In this document: positions 25,552-34,819 of the stretch, piece by piece
Layout of the letters: every line of letters begins with the position of its first letter
Numbering within the stretch: position 1 is the stretch's first letter
DNA from: Halorubrum laminariae
Lineage (GTDB): Archaea > Halobacteriota > Halobacteria > Halobacteriales > Haloferacaceae
Length of the DNA: 64,000 bases
Assembly: GCF_024494655.1 (NCBI RefSeq)
Contig: NZ_JANHDL010000013.1
Coordinates: forward strand, 26,635 to 90,634
Direction: 5' to 3'
Translations under genes and position numbers: made by a program
Notes under the pieces: generated by a model
Told to the model about the DNA's origin: nothing
Database searches by the model: none
The model's input: the letters and a program-made list of their open reading frames with translations, nothing else

Positions 25552-27370
25552 CGGTCCCTCCGTCCGCGCGACCACTATCTGCGATCGCGTTGTCCGCTGC
25601 GCGACCGCCGTCTGCGGTCGCGTCGTCCGCTGCGCGACCGCCATCGGTCGCAGCCGTTCCGGCCTCGCCGCCCCCGTCTCCGGTTCCCTCCGGTCCCGTC
25701 TCGGTGCCCGAGTCGAACGCGCCGAAGTCGACTTCGTTATCGAGGCCCGCCGGGTCGCCGTCGCGGTTCATCGTCGTCGCGTGGAGCAGGTGGTTCAACA
25801 TCGCCTGCGAGAGCTGTCTGCCCCACAGCGCGTGTCGCTGCCCCTTCCAGCGCTCTTGGTACAGTTCGTCTTCGGCGTCTCGAACGACCGGTTCTGGGTA
25901 CTCCTGCGCGAGTTCGGCGGCGATCCGATGCGAGCAGAAGCCGCCCTGACAGTTGCCCATCGAGGCGCGCGTGCGCAGGCGGACCGCGTTGAGGTCGCTG
26001 CCGGCCTCGTCGATCGCGTCTCGGATCTCGGCGCGCGTGACGCCCTCGCACTCGCAGACGACGGGGTTCGGGTCGATCCCCTCCAACACGTCGTCGGCGC
26101 GCGAGCCGAGCCGCTGGCCCGACCGGCGCGCGACCGGCGACCGGAGGCCGAACTCGTCCATCAGCTCGTTCATTCGGGCGGGGTCCTCGGAGCCCGGAAG
26201 CGGGGCGTCGGCGGTGTCGCAGGCCGCCTCGTGGTCGATCGCGTCGCAGACGTGATCGGAGATGGACTCGGCCATCATCCGGTAGGTAGTGAGCTTTCCG
26301 CCGACGATCGTCGTCATTCCGGGCAGATCGTCCCGGTCGCCGTGGTCCAACAGGAAGTAGTCGCGCGTGATGTCGGTCGGATCTTCGGTGCCGGTTCCCG
26401 GCGGCTCGTACAGCGGGCGGACGCCCCAGAACGACCGGAGCGTCCGGGCGTCCCTCAGGGCGGGCACGAGCTCCGAGAGCGTCTCGATCATCAGGTCGAC
26501 CTCCCACTCCTCCTCGGGGTAGTCCTCGGGGTCGTCGACCTCCTCGTCCGTCGTCCCGAGGATGCAGGCGGTCTCGTGGGGGACGATGATGTCGGCGTCG
26601 CCCTTCGGTCGACAGCGGTTGATCACGGTGTCGACCTGCCGGGTGTTCATCACGGTCATCACGCCCTTCGAGGGGCGCACCTCCACGTCGACGCCGGCCA
26701 TCTCGCCGACGTTCCCCGCCCACGCGCCGGTCGCGTTGACGACGTGTCGCGCGCGTATCTCCTCGGTCGTGCCGGGCTCGCGGTGGACCCGCTTTCCGGG
26801 ACCGGTCTCGTGTTCGATCTCGACGCCGACGACCTCGCCGTCCTCGACGAGCACGTCGGTGACCGGAGCGTGGGTCTCGATCCGCGCGCCGTGCTCGCGG
26901 GCGTCGGCCGCGTTCGACACGCACAGGCGGAACGGGTCGATCGCGCCGTCCGGAAGCGCGATCGCCTTCTCTACGTCGCGAGCGAGATACGGTTCACGGC
27001 GGCGCGCCTCCTCGCCGTCGATCACCTCAACGGAGATGTCGCACGTGCGACACCCTTCTAACTTCTCCTGAAAGTACTCCTCCGAGTCCTCCGGTCGCTT
27101 CACGAACAGCCCGCCGGTCTCTTCGACGCAATGGGCGGCGATGTCGCGGAGTACCCTGTTCTCTTCGATACACTCGCGCGCGCTCTTCCGGTCCGACACG
27201 GCGTACCGACCCCCGCTGTGTAAGAGTCCGTGCATGCGCCCGGTCGTCCCGTGCGTCAGATTCCCCTTTTCGACGAGGACCGTCTCTACCCCCCGTCGCG
27301 CCAGATCCCTGACGACGCCGCATCCCGTCGATCCCCCACCGACGACGACGACGTCCACCTGTCTGTCCAT
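25538..27370 (-). CDS. glpA: anaerobic glycerol-3-phosphate dehydrogenase subunit A
   Basis: 610 residues of the FAD-dependent DAO family. Features are [21 protein letters not shown], the substrate-site segment [21 protein letters not shown], and a C-terminal BFD-like [2Fe-2S] domain ([17 protein letters not shown] ... [13 protein letters not shown]). The last 45 residues are low complexity, rich in Gly, Ala, Asp and Thr, with a repeated G-R-A-A-D-(D/N)-A unit. First gene of glpABC, divergent from glpK. Glycerol is a major carbon source for haloarchaea because Dunaliella uses it as osmolyte. Confidence 0.95.
   Translation of the reverse strand: MDRQVDVVVVGGGSTGCGVVRDLARRGVETVLVEKGNLTHGTTGRMHGLLHSGGRYAVSDRKSARECIEENRVLRDIAAHCVEETGGLFVKRPEDSEEYFQEKLEGCRTCDISVEVIDGEEARRREPYLARDVEKAIALPDGAIDPFRLCVSNAADAREHGARIETHAPVTDVLVEDGEVVGVEIEHETGPGKRVHREPGTTEEIRARHVVNATGAWAGNVGEMAGVDVEVRPSKGVMTVMNTRQVDTVINRCRPKGDADIIVPHETACILGTTDEEVDDPEDYPEEEWEVDLMIETLSELVPALRDARTLRSFWGVRPLYEPPGTGTEDPTDITRDYFLLDHGDRDDLPGMTTIVGGKLTTYRMMAESISDHVCDAIDHEAACDTADAPLPGSEDPARMNELMDEFGLRSPVARRSGQRLGSRADDVLEGIDPNPVVCECEGVTRAEIRDAIDEAGSDLNAVRLRTRASMGNCQGGFCSHRIAAELAQEYPEPVVRDAEDELYQERWKGQRHALWGRQLSQAMLNHLLHATTMNRDGDPAGLDNEVDFGAFDSGTETGPEGTGDGGGEAGTAATDGGRAADDATADGGRAADNAIADSGRADGGTDGDR
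25572..25665 (-). repeat. about 33-bp repeat at the glpA 3' end
   Basis: Imperfect copies of a unit containing cgcgtygtccgctgcgcgaccgcc (plus-strand reading) encode the G-R-A-A-D-D-A tail of GlpA. It lies just upstream of the glpB start and is likely variable between strains. Confidence 0.7.
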
Positions 27371-27789
27371 ATGTGCCGCTTGGACCCTGCCTACTTTACT
27401 TTACCTCCCATCTACCAGTTCAGGTAATAATATGGCAGATTCATAATCTACAATCCCGACTCCCGCCGAGTTACTTATATACTATCTTTTTCACACCTCG
27501 GTTACAGAGGATTCAACGGGAAGTTTATTATGGTAGTACGTTATGTTCACGTATGGCGTGGTAGCTTCCGTGAAGATATGTCGCGTCGGCGACGGTGACA
27601 TGCTCGCGTTCGGCCGGTGGAATCGGTATAACGGTCGAACACGGCGTCTACAGTGATGCCGCAGGGGAGACGCCGCGGCGGATTTCGGTCGGTGACGGTG
27701 ATCAAAACGACCACCGCGACGCCGTCCAATTCCGTGGTAACCGCCGTTGTTGTCGAGGCCGGACCAGCGCCACAGGAGGGATCAAACAC
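27371..27789. promoter_or_regulatory. AT-rich divergent promoter region of glpABC and glpK
   Basis: A 419-bp gap. The part from about 27410 to 27550 is much more AT-rich than the flanks. TATA candidates are catattatta (minus strand, about 27425-27436) for glpA, and ttacttatatac (27470-27481) or gtttattatgg (27522-27532) for glpK. The last would give a glpK leader of about 230 nt. No clear operator palindrome was found by eye. A reading frame from 27595 runs into glpK but has no family support. Confidence 0.55.
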
Positions 27790-29319
27790 ATGACACAGTA
27801 CGTCGGTGCGATAGACCAGGGGACGACTGGCACCCGCTTTATGGTGTTCGACCACGGTGGGCAGGTCGTCGCGAACGCTTACGAACAACACGAACAGATC
27901 TATCCCAATCCCGGCTGGGTCGAACACGACCCGATCGAGATATGGGAGAACACTCAGCAGGTCGTCCTCGACGGTCTCGCTGACGCGGGACTGGAGGCGG
28001 ACCAACTGGACGCGATCGGGATCACGAACCAGCGCGAGACGACGATCGTCTGGGACAAAGACTCCGGCAAGCCGGTCCACAACGCCTTAGTCTGGCAGGA
28101 CCGCCGGACGACCGACCGCGTCGAAGAGCTTCAGGAGGACGGCATGGTCGAAGAGATCCGTGAGAAGACGGGACTGGAGGCCGATGCGTACTTCTCTGCG
28201 ACCAAGACGGAGTGGATCCTCGACAACGCGGAGCCGCTCAAGATGCAGAGTTCCCGCGGCGGCGACCTCCGCGACCGCGCCCGAGACGGGGAACTGGTGA
28301 TGGGTACGATCGACGCGTGGCTCATCTACAACCTCACGGGCAACCACATCACGGACGTGACGAACGCGTCCCGGACGATGCTGTACAATATCCGGGATCT
28401 TGAGTGGGACGACGAGCTCTTAGACGAGTTCGACGTGCCGAAAGAGATGGTCCCCGAGGTGCGGCCCTCCTCCGACGAGGAGTACTACGGCCACACCGAT
28501 GCGGACGGCTTCCTCGACGAGGAGATTCCCGTTGCCGGCGCGCTCGGCGATCAGCAGGCCGCACTGTTCGGCCAGACCTGCTTCGACGAGGGCGACGCGA
28601 AGAACACGTACGGCACCGGCTCCTTCTACCTGATGAATACGGGCACCGAGGCAGTCGAGTCCGACCACGGACTCCTGACGACCATCGGGTTCCAGATGTC
28701 CGGCGAGCCGGTTCAGTACGCGCTCGAAGGGTCCATCTTCATCACGGGTGCCGCCATCGAGTGGCTCGAAGACGTCGACCTGATCAATAACGCCGCCCAG
28801 ACCGCCGAGCTCGCCCGATCGGTCGACTCGACCGACGGCGTCTATATGGTTCCGGCGTTCACGGGCCTCGGTGCACCCCACTGGGACGGTCGCGCCCGCG
28901 GCACTATCGTCGGGATGACCCGCGGCACCGGCAAGGAACACATCGTCCGCGCGACGCTCGAATCGATCGCCTACCAGACGCGCGACGTGGCGGAGGCGAT
29001 GGAGGCTGACTCCGGCGTGGAGACGACGAGCCTCCGCGTCGACGGCGGCGCGGTGAAGAACAACTTCCTCTGTCAGCTCCAGTCGGACATCATCCAGACG
29101 GACATCGCCCGACCAGAAGTCGACGAGACGACCGCGCTCGGCTCCGCGTACGCGGCCGGACTCGCCGTCGGCTACTGGGACACCGTCGACGAGCTTCGCG
29201 ACAACTGGCAGGTCGACCGGGAGTTCACGCCCGAGAAGAGCCAGGACGAGGTCGACGCGCTGTACGATCGCTGGGGCGACGCCGTCGAGAAGTCGCTCGA
29301 CTGGGCACAGGAGGAGTGA
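27790..29319 (+). CDS. glpK: glycerol kinase
   Basis: 509 residues of the FGGY kinase family. Family landmarks are YVGAIDQGTTGTRFMVFDH, ITNQRETTIVWDKDSG, NALVWQDRRTTDRV and GTGSFYLMNTG, and the signature MVPAFTGLGAPHWDGRARGTI. It phosphorylates glycerol with ATP to sn-glycerol-3-phosphate, the substrate of the divergent glpABC complex. ATG 27790 aligns with family starts. The membrane protein gene begins 3 nt after its stop. Confidence 0.97.
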   Translation: MTQYVGAIDQGTTGTRFMVFDHGGQVVANAYEQHEQIYPNPGWVEHDPIEIWENTQQVVLDGLADAGLEADQLDAIGITNQRETTIVWDKDSGKPVHNALVWQDRRTTDRVEELQEDGMVEEIREKTGLEADAYFSATKTEWILDNAEPLKMQSSRGGDLRDRARDGELVMGTIDAWLIYNLTGNHITDVTNASRTMLYNIRDLEWDDELLDEFDVPKEMVPEVRPSSDEEYYGHTDADGFLDEEIPVAGALGDQQAALFGQTCFDEGDAKNTYGTGSFYLMNTGTEAVESDHGLLTTIGFQMSGEPVQYALEGSIFITGAAIEWLEDVDLINNAAQTAELARSVDSTDGVYMVPAFTGLGAPHWDGRARGTIVGMTRGTGKEHIVRATLESIAYQTRDVAEAMEADSGVETTSLRVDGGAVKNNFLCQLQSDIIQTDIARPEVDETTALGSAYAAGLAVGYWDTVDELRDNWQVDREFTPEKSQDEVDALYDRWGDAVEKSLDWAQEE

Positions 29320-29322
29320 TTC

Positions 29323-30411
29323 ATGAACGGACTCCTCTTGACGGTCCCGGTCATCGGAATGCCGGTCGAGCAGTTCCTGCTGCTCGTTATCACCGCGCTC
29401 GCGGGCGGGGCGTTCGGGGCCGCGATCGGCGCGCTTCCGGCGTTCGTCTTCACGGGATTCGTCGTGTTCCTCGGTGAGGGAATCGCCATCCTGCAGCGGG
29501 AACTCGCCACGGGCGTCCCGGCGATCGAACCGGGACAGCTCGCGGCCGGGATCACCGGTGTCCTCGGATTCGGCGCGATCACCGGCCCGCATATCGCGTT
29601 CGCGGGCGGCGTGGCAGCGTCGGCGTACGCGGGCAAGAAGTACCCCGAAATGGAGCCCGCCGGCTGGGACTACCACTTCGGGAAGAACATCCTGTACGCG
29701 TTCGGCACGAAGCCCGACATCCTCGCCGTCGGCGCGATATTCGGCGTGCTCGGCGTCGTCATCAATCAACTCTCGGCGAGCCTGCTCGTCGTGAGCGGTA
29801 CCGGTATCACGGACTCCATCGCACTCACGGTCGTGTTGAGCGCGTTCATCGCTCGGGCTGCCTTCGGCTACCCGATCGTCGGGAAACCGTCCGGCTCCGG
29901 CTACCTTGACATGTCTCCGTTCGAGAACGAGGAGATGCACCCGCAGGCCGATAGCGGAGCCGAAGAGCACGCGGGACGGCTCGCGACCGAGCCGTGGCTT
30001 CCCCAGCAGTACAAGTGGCTGAACGTCGCCGTCATCGGAATCGTGGGAGGCCTGCTCGGCGGCTACATCTGGATTCAGACGGGAAGTATCTTCCTCGGTT
30101 ACGCCATCTCGGCGATGAGCCTGCTGTTCTTGCAGCTCGGTGTCGAGAACTTCCCGGTGACCCATCACATCACCCTGATCGGGGCCGTCGGTGCGGTCGT
30201 GGTCGATCCCATCGCTGGGAGCGTCGTCGCGCTGCTCGCGGCCGGCGCGTTCGGTGCCGTGAGTGGTCTCCTCGGCGAGGTCACCCAACGGGTGTTCTAC
30301 TCGCACTCCGGCACACACGTCGACCCGCCCGCGATGGCAATCGCCATCGCGATGGTCGCCGTGGCGATCCTCTCACTCCTTGGAATCCTGCCCAACGCGG
30401 GCTACATCTGA
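29323..30411 (+). CDS. polytopic membrane protein linked to glpK, candidate glycerol transporter
   Basis: 362 residues with about eight to ten hydrophobic helices, including Gly/Ala-rich ones (ITALAGGAFGAAIGALPAFVFTG; GAITGPHIAFAGGVAASAYAG). It lacks the two NPA boxes of GlpF aquaglyceroporins and is not an ABC or MFS protein. The gene is tightly coupled to glpK (3-nt gap), an arrangement also known next to glpK in Haloferax volcanii. A role in glycerol uptake is a position-based inference; a structural relative is not recognised. Confidence 0.75.
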   Translation: MNGLLLTVPVIGMPVEQFLLLVITALAGGAFGAAIGALPAFVFTGFVVFLGEGIAILQRELATGVPAIEPGQLAAGITGVLGFGAITGPHIAFAGGVAASAYAGKKYPEMEPAGWDYHFGKNILYAFGTKPDILAVGAIFGVLGVVINQLSASLLVVSGTGITDSIALTVVLSAFIARAAFGYPIVGKPSGSGYLDMSPFENEEMHPQADSGAEEHAGRLATEPWLPQQYKWLNVAVIGIVGGLLGGYIWIQTGSIFLGYAISAMSLLFLQLGVENFPVTHHITLIGAVGAVVVDPIAGSVVALLAAGAFGAVSGLLGEVTQRVFYSHSGTHVDPPAMAIAIAMVAVAILSLLGILPNAGYI

Positions 30412-30713
30412 GGACGATTGAGAGAATGTACCGCGGCCGAAAGCGAGACCGCCGCGGCGAGTGTCACGGGCCTGCGCCCGCAGGAGTGTCACGGGCCTGC
30501 GCCCGCGACCGCGACCGTTCGTCGCGTCTCGCGGGTGTCACGCCGCGAACCGCTCGCATCCAATGAGACACACATGATTACGTCACAGGATCTACCGACA
30601 CGCCGACAGCGAGAATCACCCGCCGAGACGGCAGCGAGAGTCGCAGGTGACGCCTCGGCAGACGCCAACAGCGCTCCGGTCCGGTTTTATTCTCGGCCGG
30701 TGGACGGTGACCC
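30412..30713. other. 302-bp intergenic region with a 21-bp direct repeat
   Basis: It contains two exact copies of gtgtcacgggcctgcgcccgc (30461-30481 and 30486-30506) and, near the right end, the TATA-like ggttttattc (30682-30691) of the Cdc6-like gene. Small open frames crossing it look non-coding. Confidence 0.6.
30461..30506. repeat. exact 21-bp direct repeat, 4-nt spacer
   Basis: gtgtcacgggcctgcgcccgc occurs at 30461-30481 and 30486-30506. Each copy contains an internal short inverted repeat (gggc...gccc). Confidence 0.85.
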
Positions 30714-31877
30714 GTGAACATCGACGACCGGATCGAGCGTCGGCTCGGATATGACATCGGGGCGGGCGTGCTCGTCGACCTCGACGCCGTTTCGCCGGTC
30801 TCACACGTTGACTCACCGGTCGGCCGCGGACCGGCCTTCGAGCGGCTGCTCGACGTCTTTGAGCCGGCCTTCTCCGGGAGGCTCCCGCCGAGCACATACG
30901 TTCACGGCCCGAAGGGCAGCGGGAAGTCGGCGATCGTCTCGGCGCTGTTCGCGCGGCTTGCAGCCCACAGCGGTCCGCGGCGTGCGATCCAGACCTCCAC
31001 GCGCGCGGTCGAGCCGACGCTCCCCGGGTTCGTCTACGTGGACGCGCGTCGGGCCACCACGCGGTTTCGGCTGTATCACGCCGCGCTTGACGCGGTGAGC
31101 GACGACTCGGTCCCGGAACACGGAGTCAGCACGGACGAACTCGCCGAGACGCTCAGCAGCGCGATGCGATCCGGACCGGATCTCGTCGTCGCGATCGACC
31201 ACGTCAACGAACCGGAGACTCCCGCCGCGACGACGGTCGTCGAGTGGCTGGACAACGTCGACGGCGGCATCATCCCGGTGTGTCTGGGTCGACACTCGCC
31301 CGACGAGCTTGAGTGGGAGCCCGCGGAGGAGGTCGGATTCGAGCCGTACCGCCGACACGTCCTCGTCGAACTGCTGACCAGTCGGTGTTCGACCGGGCTC
31401 GGCCGCGACGCGGTCAGCCACGATCAGATCCGAGAGATCAGCGAGTGGGCGGAGGGCGACGCGCACGACGCGCTCGCGGCGATCACGGGGGCGGCAGTCA
31501 CCGCCGAGCGCGAGGGGGCGTCGACGGTGCGACCGCGCGACCTCGACGCGGGCATCGAGGGGATCACGAAGCCCGGTGTCGCGCTCGGGCGCGTCCTCTC
31601 GCTGTCGGAGAGCCGACAGCGTCTCCTCTACGAACTCGTGAGCCTCCCCGAGTCGGACCGGGCGTCGGTGAGCGCCGCGACGGAGACGATCGCCTCGCGG
31701 CCGGCGGTCGATCTGTCGGCCTCGACGGTGCGACGCGTCCTCTACGAGCTGGCGGACGCCGGCCTCCTCGATCGGGTAACGGTCGCGCACAGCGACGGGA
31801 AGGGACGCCCACCGAGTCGGCTCGTTCCGCGGTTCCCCACGCTCGTCTTCCGCGAACTGTTCGACCGCCCACGGTAG
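30714..31877 (+). CDS. Orc1/Cdc6-like AAA+ ATPase with winged helix
   Basis: 387 residues. Walker A is HGPKGSGKSAIV (about 65-74). The Walker B strand LVVAIDHVNEP (about 157-166) has D-H where Orc1/Cdc6 normally has D-E. A sensor/lid region and a C-terminal winged helix (about 305-385) follow. It resembles the divergent Orc1/Cdc6 paralogs common in haloarchaea. No origin-like ORB repeats or AT-rich origin were seen next to it, so it is probably not an origin-linked initiator. The GTG start at 30714 is supported by TTTTATT at 30684-30690. Confidence 0.8.
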   Translation: MNIDDRIERRLGYDIGAGVLVDLDAVSPVSHVDSPVGRGPAFERLLDVFEPAFSGRLPPSTYVHGPKGSGKSAIVSALFARLAAHSGPRRAIQTSTRAVEPTLPGFVYVDARRATTRFRLYHAALDAVSDDSVPEHGVSTDELAETLSSAMRSGPDLVVAIDHVNEPETPAATTVVEWLDNVDGGIIPVCLGRHSPDELEWEPAEEVGFEPYRRHVLVELLTSRCSTGLGRDAVSHDQIREISEWAEGDAHDALAAITGAAVTAEREGASTVRPRDLDAGIEGITKPGVALGRVLSLSESRQRLLYELVSLPESDRASVSAATETIASRPAVDLSASTVRRVLYELADAGLLDRVTVAHSDGKGRPPSRLVPRFPTLVFRELFDRPR

Positions 31878-31981
31878 CGCTCTCGGCCGCCCACGATGGC
31901 GTTCTCGCCGCCATCCACGATGGCACTCACCTAGCTGCCGACGAACGCAAGACAGTTGCCTCGGTCGTCCCGATCCGAGGT

Positions 31982-32665
31982 ATGGTTCCGCCCCTCGCAC
32001 TGGACATCGACGGGACGTTGACGACGGCGAGCGGTCGGATCGACTCGCGCGTCTTCGAGCTGCTGCCCGACTGGGACGCGCCGGTCGTGTTCGCGACGGG
32101 CAAGGCGTTTCCGTACCCGGTTGCGCTGGCGCACTTCCTCGGGCGTGCGGAGACCGTGATCGCCGAGAACGGCGGGGTGGCGTACGTCGACGGCAAAACT
32201 TCCGTTCTCGGCGATCCGGCCGCGCCCCGCGCCGTCGTCGAGGCGTTCGAGGCGCGCGGCGGCGAGGTCGGCTGGGGCGACGGCGACACCGTGAACCGCT
32301 GGCGCGAGTCAGAGGTCGCGCTGTCTCTCGACGCCGACGAGACCCTGTTACGAGAGGTCACAGCCGAGGCCGGTGGCGAGGTCGAAATCGTCGACACCGG
32401 CTACGCGTACCACGTCAAGTCGCCGGACGTGAGCAAGGGCCGGGCGCTCCGTCGCGTCGCGAGCGCGCTCGGACTCGTCCCAGCCGACTTCGTCGCCGTC
32501 GGCGACAGCGAGAACGACGCCTCCACATTCGCCGTCGCCGGTGAGTCGTACGCCGTCGCCAACGCGGACGCGTTCGCCCGCGACGCCGCAGACACCGTTC
32601 TCGACGAGTCGTACATGGACGCGACGGCCGGCCTGTTGGAAACCCTCCGTGAGCGGAGTGAGTGA
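31982..32665 (+). CDS. phosphoglycolate phosphatase, archaeal HAD type
   Basis: 227 residues of the HAD superfamily (TA0175-like). Motif I is LALDIDGTLT with the nucleophile Asp, motif II is VVFATGK, and motifs III/IV are KSPDVSKGRALRRV and VAVGDSENDASTFAVAG. It hydrolyses 2-phosphoglycolate or similar small sugar-acid phosphates; exact specificity is not determined by sequence. The ATG at 31982 matches the family start and the much longer open frame upstream is the shadow of the Cdc6-like gene. Confidence 0.88.
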   Translation: MVPPLALDIDGTLTTASGRIDSRVFELLPDWDAPVVFATGKAFPYPVALAHFLGRAETVIAENGGVAYVDGKTSVLGDPAAPRAVVEAFEARGGEVGWGDGDTVNRWRESEVALSLDADETLLREVTAEAGGEVEIVDTGYAYHVKSPDVSKGRALRRVASALGLVPADFVAVGDSENDASTFAVAGESYAVANADAFARDAADTVLDESYMDATAGLLETLRERSE

Positions 32666-32840
32666 GACAGACACGGCCGGGCGGTCGGTCTCCGCGGCGC
32701 GTACGGGCCCACGGCCGGGCGGCTAGTCGATAGGCGTGCGGACGAGACGCTATCGGGGGGCAAGTAGACATGGAGACGCAGACGAATTCCGGCGTAACCG
32801 CTTTGTTTCCCGTTATCGTGAGTCAGTTCGTGATCGGATT

Positions 32841-33350
32841 ATGACCGGGCGGATCGAGGCGATCCACGTCGCGCCCGACTCGGGCGAGCCGATGGAGGCG
32901 CGAGACCGGGTCGAAGCGGTCTCGGGCAGGGGAGTACGCGGTGATCGGTACTTTCTGGACCGCGGGACCTACTCGCAGTCGGCCCGCGACGTGAGTCGCG
33001 AACTCTCGCTGATCGAACGAGAGACGCTGGAGGCCGTCGAGCGCGACTACGGAATCTCCGTCGGCGCGAACGAACACCGGCGGAATCTCACGACCGCCGG
33101 CATCGGGCTCAACCGTCTCGTCGGCGTGCGATTTCGCGTCGGCGAGGCGGTCTGTGAGGGCGTCGAACTGTGTGAGCCATGCTCGTACCTTGAACGTCAC
33201 CTCGAACGCGAGGGAGTTCGAGACGCGCTCGTCCACCGTGGCGGACTGCGCGCGCGGATCGTCTCGGACGGAACCATCGAGACGGGGGCGTCGATCTCGA
33301 TCGAAGGAGACGCGCCGGACGCGGCTCGGGCGCGGCTCGACGACGCGTGA
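32841..33350 (+). CDS. MOSC domain protein
   Basis: 169 residues. MOSC features are IEAIHVAPDSGEPM, the loop VSGRGVRGDRYF, ISVGANEHRRNLTTAGIGLN and a conserved Cys in GVELCEPCSYLERH. MOSC domains bind or transfer sulfur to molybdenum cofactor or process Mo-dependent N-hydroxylated substrates. No Moco genes are nearby. A TATA-like cgttatcg (32813-32820) fits leaderless start at ATG 32841. Confidence 0.87.
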   Translation: MTGRIEAIHVAPDSGEPMEARDRVEAVSGRGVRGDRYFLDRGTYSQSARDVSRELSLIERETLEAVERDYGISVGANEHRRNLTTAGIGLNRLVGVRFRVGEAVCEGVELCEPCSYLERHLEREGVRDALVHRGGLRARIVSDGTIETGASISIEGDAPDAARARLDDA

Positions 33351-33390
33351 CCGGGGGTGACCGACGCGTGACCGGGGGTGACCGACGCGT
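33342..33390 (+). repeat. 21-bp tandem repeat across the MOSC stop codon
   Basis: Two exact copies of gacgcgtgaccgggggtgacc (33342-33362 and 33363-33383) followed by a partial third (33384-33390). The first copy includes the stop codon of the MOSC gene, so the duplication extends into the 3' flank without changing the protein. Confidence 0.85.
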
Positions 33391-33426
33391 AGTCGTCGCG
33401 AAGCCGTCGCAGGATCGACGCGCGAG

Positions 33427-33711
33427 CTACGTCGTGAACAGCTCGGTGTCGTCCGGAACCGCGAACAGGCCCATCCGAACGCCGGCGTCGAGCCAGCCGT
33501 AGCCGTACGAGTACGACGCGAGTGCGTTGACCGGGTCGCCGGCCTCGCGGAAGTGGCGACCGTCTTCAAGGTAGGACTCGGCCATCTCGGTCACGTCGTT
33601 CGCGACCGCACCGAGCGGCGTGTCGGCCGGCGGGCGGGGATCCGCGACCGCGAGCGCGTCTGCGAGCATCCGCTCGTAGCGGTCCGTCTTCTCTTCTAGA
33701 TCGGCGGCCAT
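33427..33711 (-). CDS. DUF357 family protein
   Basis: 94 residues, helical. The central stretch AESYLEDGRHFREAGDPVNALASYSYGYGWLDAGVRMGLF is characteristic of the archaeal DUF357 family, a small TPR-like helical hairpin. Function unknown. A TATA element (minus strand cctttttattt, 33732-33742) fits leaderless start at ATG 33711. It converges with the MOSC gene. Confidence 0.88.
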   Translation of the reverse strand: MAADLEEKTDRYERMLADALAVADPRPPADTPLGAVANDVTEMAESYLEDGRHFREAGDPVNALASYSYGYGWLDAGVRMGLFAVPDDTELFTT

Positions 33712-33827
33712 GCGGCGGAATCACGGGGGTCAAATAAAAAGGACGCGACCGGACGGGCGTCGGAACTGCTCCGTAATCGCCGTAGTCTCTCCGGGATTTA
33801 TGTTCGCCGCGCCCGCCTCGTCTGGTG

Positions 33828-34712
33828 ATGACCGCCCTCCATTCCGCCGCGGGCGACCGCGGAGGGCTCGCGGTCGTGCTCGCCGCCAACCTCCTGCCGG
33901 TGGCCGGGGTCGTCTTCCTCGGCTGGCGCGCGGCCCAGATCCTCGTCGTCTACTGGATCGAAGTGGTCGTGATGGTCGCCGCGTACAGCGTCGCCGCGCT
34001 GTTCGCGGAGCGACCGATCGATCTCGACGACCGGGAGTTCTACATCGTCGGCTTCTCCGAGAGTTCCGAGCTCGACGCCGACCGCTGGAGCGACGACCCC
34101 GAGCCGGTCGGGATCGTCTCCCGCGTCCTCCCGGCGACGCTCGCGGCCCACGTCCCACCGATCTACCGGCGCAACGTCCCAGTCGTCGTTCGGTCACTCG
34201 GGGTCGCCGGCTTCCTGGCGTTCGGCGCGCTGGTGCTCGCCGAGACGGTCGTCACCGATCCGGTCGCCGCGGCCGCGTCGCCGACGGTTCTGGCCGCGTC
34301 GCTCGCGGTCTGCGTCTCACAGGCGGCCGAGATTCGGCGAGAGTTCGCCGTCACGCCCCGTTACGAGGAGTGGTCGGCGTACATGATATTGGAGGCCGCC
34401 CAGCGCGTCGTCGTCTTCTACCTCTGTATCGGAATGGTGGCGGTGCCGATATCGTTCCTCGGGCTCGTCGTCGTCGCCGGCCTCTTCCGGTCACTCGCCG
34501 TCGACCCCGCCGCGCTCGGGCCGCTCGCGCCGGCCGAGGGGCTCGATCCGTTCGCGCTCGCGTACGTGGTCCCGTTCGCGCTCGCGAAGGCCGCGGCCGA
34601 CCGATCGCGGCGGATCGCGTTCGACGAGGCCACCCCGAGCGGGCTCGCCGGCTGGTTCGCACCGGAGGACCCGCGGCCAGAGTGGCAGCGGGAGCGCGAC
34701 CCAGCGCGGTGA
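33828..34712 (+). CDS. DUF6498-like integral membrane protein
   Basis: 294 residues with about six hydrophobic helices (for example 12-32, 36-57, 120-140, 142-160, 185-215). The first part (LLPVAGVVFLGWRAAQILVVYWIEVVVMVAAYSVAALF) is typical of a haloarchaeal/bacterial membrane family I associate with DUF6498. No transport motif is visible. An in-frame GTG at 33825 is possible, but TTTATG at 33797-33802 puts a leaderless start at ATG 33828. Function unknown. Confidence 0.78.
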   Translation: MTALHSAAGDRGGLAVVLAANLLPVAGVVFLGWRAAQILVVYWIEVVVMVAAYSVAALFAERPIDLDDREFYIVGFSESSELDADRWSDDPEPVGIVSRVLPATLAAHVPPIYRRNVPVVVRSLGVAGFLAFGALVLAETVVTDPVAAAASPTVLAASLAVCVSQAAEIRREFAVTPRYEEWSAYMILEAAQRVVVFYLCIGMVAVPISFLGLVVVAGLFRSLAVDPAALGPLAPAEGLDPFALAYVVPFALAKAAADRSRRIAFDEATPSGLAGWFAPEDPRPEWQRERDPAR

Positions 34713-34819
34713 GGCCGCGGATCGCCACCGGAGACGCGTCTCGATGGCAGTGGAAAGCGAACCGACAACACCGCTCGGAAAGCGCAACGACGATACCGGC
34801 GGGGCCGAAAGGGACGGCC

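Noticed and set aside
25265..27061. 598-residue frame opposite glpB/glpA
   Set aside because: Shadow of glpA, whose FAD and Fe-S motifs are clear.
27595..27789. 65-codon N-terminal extension of GlpK
   Set aside because: The family starts at YVGAIDQGTTG; the extension has no GlpK similarity and crosses the promoter region.
28420..30318. 632-residue minus-strand frame opposite glpK and the membrane protein
   Set aside because: Shadow; glpK family signatures lie on the plus strand.
30418..30717. 99-residue frame ahead of the Cdc6-like gene
   Set aside because: It runs through the direct repeat and the promoter of the next gene, and the sequence is low-information; no homologous look.
30714..31877. 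Replication origin beside the Cdc6-like gene
   Set aside because: No ORB-type inverted repeats or long AT-rich stretch flank the gene; the adjacent 21-bp repeats are GC-rich and unlike ORB sites.
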